DNA of 35,961 nt from assembly GCF_019429485.1 (NCBI RefSeq), contig NZ_JAHXZN010000017.1, positions 1-35,961 on the forward strand, written 5' to 3'. This document shows positions 30,028-35,961 of this stretch, piece after piece. Under the pieces are notes generated by a model, which was given only the letters and a program-made list of their open reading frames with translations, did not search any database and was not told the origin of the DNA. The first letter of the stretch is position 1; each line of letters begins with the position of its first letter. The DNA comes from Sphingomonas citri (GTDB taxonomy: Bacteria > Pseudomonadota > Alphaproteobacteria > Sphingomonadales > Sphingomonadaceae). Position numbers and translations under genes: made by a program.

Positions 30028-30918
30028 ATGGAGCTGCGGCATCTGCGTTACTTCGTCCAAGTCGCCAAGGACCTGCATTTCGCGCGCGCGGCGGCACGAC
30101 TCGGAATCTCTCAGCCCCCGCTCAGCCAGCAGATCCGCCAGTTGGAGGACGAGCTGGGCGTACGACTGCTCGATCGTACCAGTCGCCGGGTCACGCTCAC
30201 CTACGCCGGGACAATGTTCCTCGAGGCGGCACGGCGCACGCTGGTCGAGGCGGACACGGCGGCGGCGGTGGCGCGCCGTGCCGCTCGCGGCGAGTTGGGC
30301 GAGCTACGCGTCGGCTTCAACGCCTCCGCTCCCTTCATCCCGCAGGTCGCCGCCGCGATCCACACCTACCGGCTGCGCTACCCCGACGTGCAGCTCGCCT
30401 TGTCCGAGATCGCCGGGCCGGCACAGGTGGCGGCGATCCTGGCCGACGCGCTCGACGTCGGCTTCCTCCGCAGCGCCGCCCCGCCCGCGCTGCCGCCCGA
30501 GCTCACGGCTTCCCGCATCCTGCGCGAGCGTCTGGTCGTGGCCGCCCGTCCCGACCACCCGCTCGCCGGTCGCAGGGGGCTGCGCCTGGCGGACGCGGCG
30601 GCGTACCCGCTCGTGGTCTATGCCAGCGATCGCAGCGGCGGCTTCACCGAGGAGTTGTTCGCGCTGATGCGCGCGGCCGGGGCCGAGCCGCGCGTCGCGC
30701 AGACGGTGCGCGAGGTTTCGACGCTGCTCGGGCTGGTGGCGGCCGGGGTCGGCATCACCGTGGTGGCGGAGTCGCTATGCGCGCTCCAGTCGGCCGGGCT
30801 GGTCTATACCGCGCTGGCGGACGAGAGCGCGGTGAGCGCGATGTGGCTCGTCCATGCCGCCGCGAGCCCGCCCGCCGCCGCCCATTTCGCCGCGATCGTG
30901 ACCGCGGGAGCTGCCTGA
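30028..30918 (+). CDS. LysR-family transcriptional regulator
   Basis: A 296-residue LysR-type regulator. The winged HTH covers residues 1-60: MELRHLRYFVQVAKDLHFARAAARLGISQPPLSQQIRQLEDELGVRLLDRTSRRV. The C-terminal effector-binding (PBP-like) domain runs from about residue 85, with ELRVGFNASAPFIPQ and GITVVAESLC. It is divergent from the RND operon, and regulators in this position usually control the adjacent pump and themselves; that is inference. The open frame extends 16 codons further, but MELRHLRYFV is the family start. Effector unknown. Its stop is 150 bases from the convergent phbB gene. Confidence 0.92.
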   Translation: MELRHLRYFVQVAKDLHFARAAARLGISQPPLSQQIRQLEDELGVRLLDRTSRRVTLTYAGTMFLEAARRTLVEADTAAAVARRAARGELGELRVGFNASAPFIPQVAAAIHTYRLRYPDVQLALSEIAGPAQVAAILADALDVGFLRSAAPPALPPELTASRILRERLVVAARPDHPLAGRRGLRLADAAAYPLVVYASDRSGGFTEELFALMRAAGAEPRVAQTVREVSTLLGLVAAGVGITVVAESLCALQSAGLVYTALADESAVSAMWLVHAAASPPAAAHFAAIVTAGAA

Positions 30919-30963
30919 GCGCTTCTCCGGGATCCAAGGCTCGATGCATCCAAGCCGACCCGA

Positions 30964-31039
30964 ACTCCTGCGCACGCAGGAGCCCAGACTCGCGGGCGAT
31001 GCCGCTACTTGCCCTGGGCTCCCGCGTGCGCAGGAGCAC
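30964..31039. repeat. Family A palindrome pair, copy 4
   Basis: Two units: ACTCCTGCGCACGCAGGAGC then CCAG at 30964-30987, and CCCTGGG then CTCCCGCGTGCGCAGGAGC at 31012-31039, facing outward. They fill the convergent gap between LysR and phbB and may end transcription there. Confidence 0.65.
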
Positions 31040-31068
31040 GCCTTGCTTCGAACGCGTTCGGGCCGGTC

Positions 31069-31791
31069 TCAGTACATGTGCTGGCCGCCGTTGATGCTCA
31101 GCGTCGAGCCGGTGACGAAACCGGCCTCCTCCGAGCACAGGAAGGCGACGCCGCGCGCGATCTCCTGCGCCTGGCCGAGCCGGCCGACCGGGATCTTGGC
31201 GACGATCTTCTCCAGCACCTCGCCGGGAACCGCCGCGACCATGTCGGTGTCGATATAGCCCGGCGCGATCGCGTTGACGGTGACGCCGGCGCGCGCACCT
31301 TCCTGCGACAGCGCCTTGGTAAAGCCGTGGATGCCGCTCTTCGCCGCGGCGTAGTTGACCTGGCCGTACTGCCCGGCCTGGCCGTTGATCGAGCCGATGT
31401 TGACGATCCGGCCCCATTTGCGCTCGCGCATGCCGGGGAACACCGCCTTGGCCATGTTGAAACAGCCGCCCAGGTTGGTGTCCATGACCTCCTTCCACAT
31501 CTGGTAGGTCATCTTCAGGATCGTGCCGTCGCGCGTGATCCCGGCGTTGTTGACGAGCACGTCGACCGGGCCGAGCTCGGCCGCGACCCTGGCGCAGCCG
31601 TCCTGGCAGGCGTCATGGTCGGCCACGTCCCATCTGTACGCGGCGATGCCAGTGCGCGCGGTGAAGTCACGCGCGCGCTCGTCGTTGCCGGCGTAATTGG
31701 CGGCGACGGTCATGCCGAGGTCGCGTAGCGCCACGCTGATCGCCTCGCCGATGCCCCGCGTCCCACCGGTGACGATCGCGACCCTTGCCAT
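31069..31791 (-). CDS. phbB: Acetoacetyl-CoA reductase
   Basis: A 240-residue short-chain dehydrogenase that reduces acetoacetyl-CoA to (R)-3-hydroxybutyryl-CoA with NADPH, the second step of polyhydroxybutyrate synthesis. The cofactor motif is GGTRGIGEA, the structural NNAG is in VDVLVNNAGITRDGT, the catalytic Ser is in NIGSINGQ, and YxxxK is in VNYAAAKSG. The whole protein, including IPVGRLGQAQEIARGVAFLCSEEAGF and the C-terminal NGGQHMY, matches PhbB. GGGAGAGG lies before the ATG. No thiolase or PHA synthase is next to it, so these are elsewhere. The neighbouring genes are not PHA genes. Confidence 0.94.
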   Translation of the reverse strand: MARVAIVTGGTRGIGEAISVALRDLGMTVAANYAGNDERARDFTARTGIAAYRWDVADHDACQDGCARVAAELGPVDVLVNNAGITRDGTILKMTYQMWKEVMDTNLGGCFNMAKAVFPGMRERKWGRIVNIGSINGQAGQYGQVNYAAAKSGIHGFTKALSQEGARAGVTVNAIAPGYIDTDMVAAVPGEVLEKIVAKIPVGRLGQAQEIARGVAFLCSEEAGFVTGSTLSINGGQHMY

Positions 31792-31821
31792 GCCTGCCTC
31801 TCCCTTAACCTTGGTGAGAGG

Positions 31822-32841
31822 CTAGCCGCGCGCCACCCAGCCTTCAAGCTCGCGTGACAGGATGGTGCGCAGCATGTCGACGCCCTGCGGCGAGTCGTTG
31901 AGGCAGGGCAGGTAGGCGAAGTGCGTGCCGCCCGCGGCGAGGAAGCTCTCGCGCCCGCGGATCGCCAGCTCCTCCAGCGTCTCCAGGCAGTCGGCCGAGA
32001 AGCCCGGCGCCACCACCGCGACCTTGCGGACGCCTTGACCCGGCATGGCTTCCAGCGTGGTGTCGGTGGCGGGGCCGAGCCACTTGGCGCTGCCGAAGCG
32101 CGACTGGAACGCCACCGTCAGCGGCCGGCCGGCGAGCCGCTCGCGCAGCGCCTCGCCGAGCAGCCGCGCGGTCTTCTGGCAGTGGCAGTGATAGGGGTCG
32201 CCGCGCTCCAGCGTCCGCTGCGGCATGCCGTGGAAGCTGGCGATCAGCGCGTCCGGGGCGAAGTCGAGCGCGTCCAGCCCCTCGCCGACGCGCGCGGCCA
32301 GCGCCGCGATGTAGGCGGGATCGTCGTGATAGGGCGGCAAGGTGCGGATCGCGGGCTGCCAGCGCCACTGCGCCAGCGCGGCGAACGCCTTGTCATTGGC
32401 GGTGGCGGTCGTCGCGGCGCAATATTGCGGATAGAGCGGCGCGAGCAGGATGCGCTCGCACCCCGCCGCCTTCATCGCCGCCAGCCGGTCGGCGATCGCC
32501 GGGTTGCCGTAGCGCATCGCCCAGTCGACCAGCACGCCGTCGCCGAACGCGCCCCGGAGCGCCGCCGACTGCGCGCGCGTCACCGCGGCGAGCGGCGAGC
32601 CCGCCTCGCTCCACACCTGCCGATAGGCGTGCGCGGACTTCTTCGGCCGCGTGGTCAGCACGATCCCGCGCAGGATCGGCTGCCACGCGATCTTGGGCAG
32701 CTCGACCACGCGCCGGTCCGACAGGAACTCGGCGAGGTAGCGGCGCACCGCGCGCGTGTCGGCGGAATCAGGCGTGCCGAGGTTGATCAGCAGCACGCCG
32801 ACGCGCGGCGCCGGTATCGTCGGATGGTCGGCGGGCAGCAT
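31822..32841 (-). CDS. hemH: Ferrochelatase
   Basis: A 339-residue ferrochelatase, inserting Fe2+ into protoporphyrin IX in the last step of haem synthesis. Segments that show this are GVLLINLGTPDSADTRAVRRYLAEFLSD at the N terminus, LAPLYPQY, the active-site His in IASFHGMPQRTLERGDPYHCHCQ, and the acidic metal site in PGFSADCLETLEELAIRG. Length is normal. The ATG immediately follows the stop of the upstream gene (TAG-ATG), so it is coupled to the molybdopterin hydroxylase gene. It is followed, on the same strand, by phbB with 30 bases between. Confidence 0.96.
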   Translation of the reverse strand: MLPADHPTIPAPRVGVLLINLGTPDSADTRAVRRYLAEFLSDRRVVELPKIAWQPILRGIVLTTRPKKSAHAYRQVWSEAGSPLAAVTRAQSAALRGAFGDGVLVDWAMRYGNPAIADRLAAMKAAGCERILLAPLYPQYCAATTATANDKAFAALAQWRWQPAIRTLPPYHDDPAYIAALAARVGEGLDALDFAPDALIASFHGMPQRTLERGDPYHCHCQKTARLLGEALRERLAGRPLTVAFQSRFGSAKWLGPATDTTLEAMPGQGVRKVAVVAPGFSADCLETLEELAIRGRESFLAAGGTHFAYLPCLNDSPQGVDMLRTILSRELEGWVARG

Positions 32842-35058
32842 CTACGAACTCCTGAGCGGCAGCGCGCGCCGGCGCGTGCCGGCGGCAGCGAACAGCGCGT
32901 TGGCGATGGCGGGAGCGACCGCGGGCACGCCGAGGTCACTGATCCCACCGCAATCCGCGCCGCTGGCGATCAGTTCCACGCTGATCTCGGGCGCGGTGGC
33001 GAGCGTCGGCAGGTCGAGCGCGCCGAGGTGGCGGACCGCGGCGAGGTCGTCCTGGTAGCCCGCCGTGGCGCCGGTCGCGGCGGCGACGCCGAACACCAGC
33101 CCGCCCTCGATCTGCTGGCGCACCACGTCGGGGTTGATCGCGCGCCCGCAATCCACCGCGGCGACCAGCCGGCTGACGCGCGGCGCACCCCCCTCCTCCA
33201 TCTCGGCCTCGGCGAGCACCGCGATCGCGCTGCCCGCCAGACGATGGCACGCGATGCCCTGCGCGCTGCCGGGCACCCCGCCCGACCAGCCGCCGAGCTC
33301 GGCCGCGGTGGTGAGGCAGCGCGCCAGCCGCGCGTCGCCGCCGAGCAGCCCGACGCGGTAGGACATCGGCTCGCTCCCCGCGGCGCGCGCCAGCTCGTCG
33401 ATGAAACATTCGGTGAAGAAGGCGGTGTAGCCGTCGGCGCCGCCGCGCAGGTGGCCGGTCGGCAGGTCGAGCGCGACCGGGTGATGGTCGACCGCGAGCG
33501 CCGGCAGCCGATAAGGCGGCACCGCGCCCGAGGTGGCGTAGCGGTCCGCGCCCGCGGGCAGCGCGGCGGCGACGCGGCGGAGCGGGTCGCCTTCGAGCAG
33601 CCGCTCGCCGAGCGCGCGCCCGGTCGACGGCGCGGCGATGGCAGCGTGCCACGCCAGGATCGTGCCGCGCGGGCCGAGCCGCGCGCGCATCCGCGCCTTG
33701 GCGGGGGCGCGGACCCGGTCCTGCAGCAGCGCCTCGCCGCGCGACCAGCAGAGCTGCACCGGCCGTCGCAGCGCGCGCGCGAGCACCGCCGCCTGCGCCG
33801 CGACGTCATGCTCCAGCGCCGCGCCGAACGAACCGCCGACCTGCATCGGGTGGACAATAACATCGCGCTCGGACAGCTGGACCGCGGCGGCCGCGGCGGC
33901 GCGGGCGAGCGTCGGCGCCTGGGTGGCGAGCCACAGCTCGAGCCGTCCGTCGCGCCAGTGCGCGGTCGCGGCCGGGGTCTCCAGCGCGGCGTGGAGCGCG
34001 GGGCGGACGCTATATTCGGCCGTGATCACGCCCGCGCCGCGCAACGCCGCGGCAGCGTCGCCGACGCGCGCGACCGGCTCGCCGGCGCGATCGAGCGCGG
34101 CGTCGAGCGCCCGCTCGATCGCGGCGTCGTCGACCATCGCGCCGCGGCGCGCGAAGCGCGGCGCCAGCGCGGCGACACCGTGGTTGGCCGACCACCAATT
34201 GTTCGCCACCGCGGCGACCCAGTGATCGGTCGTCACCACCGAGATCAGGCCGCGCACCCGCTCGGCCGCTGCCTTGTCGCACGAGAGCAGCCGCGCGCCG
34301 GGCTGCGGCCCCTGGCGGACGCTGGCGAAGACCATGTCGGGCAGGCGCACGTCGGCGACGAAATTGGCCGAGCCGTCGACCTTCGCGGGGGAGTCGAGCC
34401 GCGGCAGCGACTCGCCGCTCAGCCGTCCCTCGTCGCCGAGCCGCAGCGGCAGCTCCTCGGGGACTTGCCCGCCCACGGCCGCCTCGGCCAGCTCGGCGAA
34501 GCGGAGGCGGCGGTCGCCGAGCGTGACGAAGCCGGCGCGCGTGTCGCACTGCTGCCAGTCGGCGTCCCAGCGCTGGGCCGCGGCCTGGCACAGCAGCACG
34601 CGTGCCGCTGCCCCGGCCTCGCGCAGCGGCTGCTCGAAGCGGCGCACCGAGCTGGAGCCGGCGGTGACCAGCAGCGAGTCGCGCGTCCAGAGCTCGTCGC
34701 GCACCCGCGCGGGCACGTGCGCCGCGTCATCGGCGAACAGCGCGGCGGCGCCGAGCGGGTTGGCGTAGGGCGGCGCGAGCGGCGCGGCCTCGACGCCGAC
34801 GGTGCGCCAGTCGGCGCCGAGCTCGTCTGCGACGATCTGCGCCAGCGTGGTGTAGACGCCCTGGCCGTGCTCGCACTGCGGGACCGCGACGATCACCTGG
34901 CCGTCGCGCGCGATCTTGAGGAAGGCACCGAACGCCGCCTCGCCCGGCGCGGTCGGCAGCGCGGCGCCATAATGTCGCGGCCACACCGCCCAGGCGACCA
35001 CCAGCCCGACGCCGGCCCCCCCGGAGATCAGCAGCTTGCGACGGGTCAGCGCGGCCAT
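32842..35058 (-). CDS. Molybdopterin hydroxylase large subunit (IorB/xanthine-dehydrogenase-like)
   Basis: A 738-residue molybdenum-cofactor subunit of the isoquinoline-1-oxidoreductase/aldehyde-oxidase type. The N terminus has a Tat-like TRRKLLISGGAGVGLVVAWAVW (5-26). Family segments are PQCEHGQGVYTTLAQIVADELG, LDSPAKVDGSANFVADV, QVGGSFGAALEHDVAAQA and LPTGHLRGGADGYTAFF. Near the C terminus, where most relatives have GVGEPG, this one reads GISDLG (705-710), so the catalytic Glu may be replaced by Asp708. The usual small 2Fe-2S partner (IorA) is absent from the window. The upstream 77 codons of the frame are not counted, as MAALTRRKL is the natural start. It abuts hemH. Confidence 0.85.
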   Translation of the reverse strand: MAALTRRKLLISGGAGVGLVVAWAVWPRHYGAALPTAPGEAAFGAFLKIARDGQVIVAVPQCEHGQGVYTTLAQIVADELGADWRTVGVEAAPLAPPYANPLGAAALFADDAAHVPARVRDELWTRDSLLVTAGSSSVRRFEQPLREAGAAARVLLCQAAAQRWDADWQQCDTRAGFVTLGDRRLRFAELAEAAVGGQVPEELPLRLGDEGRLSGESLPRLDSPAKVDGSANFVADVRLPDMVFASVRQGPQPGARLLSCDKAAAERVRGLISVVTTDHWVAAVANNWWSANHGVAALAPRFARRGAMVDDAAIERALDAALDRAGEPVARVGDAAAALRGAGVITAEYSVRPALHAALETPAATAHWRDGRLELWLATQAPTLARAAAAAAVQLSERDVIVHPMQVGGSFGAALEHDVAAQAAVLARALRRPVQLCWSRGEALLQDRVRAPAKARMRARLGPRGTILAWHAAIAAPSTGRALGERLLEGDPLRRVAAALPAGADRYATSGAVPPYRLPALAVDHHPVALDLPTGHLRGGADGYTAFFTECFIDELARAAGSEPMSYRVGLLGGDARLARCLTTAAELGGWSGGVPGSAQGIACHRLAGSAIAVLAEAEMEEGGAPRVSRLVAAVDCGRAINPDVVRQQIEGGLVFGVAAATGATAGYQDDLAAVRHLGALDLPTLATAPEISVELIASGADCGGISDLGVPAVAPAIANALFAAAGTRRRALPLRSS

Positions 35059-35190
35059 GCGGCGGGCGTAGCGGGACGGCGCACGGCGGGGAAGCGCGAA
35101 AGCTCGCTCAGGGTGATCGGGTATGAGGTGTTGCTTACACGGTGGCGGTACCGCGTCCCGCTGCGCGACTTCGCGCGGCGAAGTTCCTTT

Positions 35191-35214
35191 ACGCGGAGGC
35201 GCGAAGGCGCGGAG
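35191..35214. repeat. Three tandem 8-mer units (GCGCGGAG type)
   Basis: ACGCGGAG, GCGCGAAG and GCGCGGAG in series, preceded by TTCCTTT. The stretch is part of the 385-bp gap between the hydroxylase and dehydratase genes and has no known role. Confidence 0.35.
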
Positions 35215-35283
35215 AGGGAGCGCGGTGAGCGCATCTGTCCCGAGCGCGGTCCCGCAAGACGGCTGGGCGCCCTCCTCTCCCCG

Positions 35284-35379
35284 CGTCATCCTGAGCTCGT
35301 CTCAGGATCCACTGTCCCGGAGGCGCCGCGGCCATGGGGTACGCGGCATGGTGGATCCTGAGACACGCTCAGGATGACG
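35284..35379. repeat. Family B palindromic element, copy 4
   Basis: A 96-bp copy with both hairpins intact: left stem CCTGAG/CTCAGG with loop CTCGT, right stem CCTGAG/CTCAGG with loop ACACG, bounded by CGTCATCC and GGATGACG. The stem sequence differs from the other copies in a compensated way. It lies downstream of the dehydratase gene. Confidence 0.8.
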
Positions 35380-35443
35380 GTAGCGCTGGGTGGCAGGCGG
35401 GGCGCAACGCGCCGCCGGCGCCCGCCACCACGCGCCTACCGCC

Positions 35444-35961
35444 TCAGTGGTTGTCCCGCGGCAGGCCCATGGTCTGCGCGATGCGCTGGTATTTCTCCGC
35501 GCCCTCGAGGATCGCGCCGGTGTTCATCTGGCCCACCACCGCGCGCTGGATCTCCTGCCACGGCGTCTGCGAGGCCGGATAGGCATAGCCCCCCGCCGCC
35601 TCGAGCGCGCGGCGGCGCTTGGCCAGCTCGGCCTCGTCCACCAGCACGTCGACGCGCGCCCGGTTGAGGTCGACGCGCACGCGGTCGCCGGTGCGCAGCA
35701 AGGCCAGCGCGCCCATCGCCGCCGCCTCGGGCGAGGCGTTGAGGATCGAGGGCGACCCGCTCGTCCCCGACTGGCGCCCGTCGCCGATGCACGGCAAGGC
35801 ATGCACGCCCTCGGTGATCAGATACGCCGGCGGGCGCATGTTCACCACCTCGGCCGCGCCGGGATAGCCGACCGGCCCGGCGCCGCGCATGAACAGCAAG
35901 GTCTCGGGCGTGATCCCGGTCGCGGGATCGTCGATCCGCGCGTGATAGTCCTCGGGCCCGT
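35444..35961 (-). CDS. IlvD/Edd-family sugar-acid dehydratase (C-terminal part)
   Basis: The final ~170 residues of a dihydroxy-acid/6-phosphogluconate dehydratase family protein; the 5' part runs off the window end. Readable segments are GPEDYHARIDDP, RGAGPVGYPGAAEVVNM, ALPCIGDGRQSGTSGSPSILNASPEAAAMGALALLRTGDRVRVDLN and a C-terminal extension ending GLPRDNH. The GDGRQSGTS motif and the tail fit pentonate/hexonate (L-arabinonate, D-xylonate, L-fuconate-type) dehydratases rather than branched-chain IlvD, but the N-terminal metal and iron-sulfur Cys residues are outside the window. It would be consistent with a sugar-acid pathway linked to the FAH-family hydrolase. Confidence 0.85.
   Translation of the reverse strand, partial: GPEDYHARIDDPATGITPETLLFMRGAGPVGYPGAAEVVNMRPPAYLITEGVHALPCIGDGRQSGTSGSPSILNASPEAAAMGALALLRTGDRVRVDLNRARVDVLVDEAELAKRRRALEAAGGYAYPASQTPWQEIQRAVVGQMNTGAILEGAEKYQRIAQTMGLPRDNH

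Noticed and set aside
31921..35361. 1146-codon open frame antisense to hemH and the molybdopterin subunit
   Set aside because: It spans two well-supported genes, is extremely Arg/Gly/Ala-rich and shows no motif. It is a codon-bias shadow.

Overview
The window looks like chromosomal DNA of a sphingomonad (Sphingomonadales, Alphaproteobacteria). It has very high GC with GC-rich third codon positions, a TonB-dependent receptor beside a tryptophan-halogenase-family flavoprotein, rplU-rpmA followed by a GNAT gene, and promoter motifs of the alphaproteobacterial EcfG (PhyR/NepR) general stress type. No phage, plasmid, transposase or CRISPR locus was seen. The assignment is inference from gene content; no database was searched.

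Layout. (1) 0.4-9.1 kb: TonB-dependent receptor translationally overlapping a DUF218/YdcF-like protein, a secreted alpha/beta hydrolase with a LacI-type operator-like palindrome at its start, a flavin-dependent halogenase homologue, a Phd/PIN toxin-antitoxin pair whose toxin overlaps the halogenase tail to tail, and a CPA2 cation/proton antiporter. (2) 9.3-14.8 kb: an unknown membrane protein, lldD (L-lactate dehydrogenase) divergent from a fumarylacetoacetate-hydrolase-family enzyme of the kind that can yield pyruvate plus L-lactate, then a ThuA-domain protein and a type-B carboxylesterase. (3) 15.0-18.6 kb: a stress-like cluster with an unlisted 53-aa ORF coupled to a stand-alone GAF protein, a 68-aa acidic protein, a hemerythrin gene broken by an in-frame TAA, and a zinc alcohol dehydrogenase followed by an unknown gene. 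EcfG-type promoter motifs lie between the divergent hemerythrin and dehydrogenase genes. (4) 18.7-21.4 kb: TetR regulator, GNAT, rpmA, rplU, hspQ and tRNA-Ser(CGA). (5) 21.4-30.9 kb: phosphocholine-type phospholipase C and a complete RND efflux operon (pump, adaptor, outer-membrane factor) divergent from a LysR regulator. (6) 31.0-36.0 kb: acetoacetyl-CoA reductase, hemH abutting an orphan molybdopterin hydroxylase large subunit, and the 3' part of an IlvD/Edd sugar-acid dehydratase.

Two families of intergenic palindromic repeats recur. Family B has four copies of 95-96 bp; each copy is an inverted pair of small hairpins whose stems vary in a compensated way between copies. Family A is a shorter palindrome, usually in pairs. 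One B copy sits inside the RND operon and supplies the only usable start codons of the outer-membrane factor gene.

The items most worth following up are the nonsense codon in the hemerythrin gene, the symmetric EcfG promoter, the B-element family and its effect on the efflux operon, and the small-protein/GAF pair. Protein starts were chosen by ribosome-binding site, family start and codon usage, so several differ from the longest open frame.
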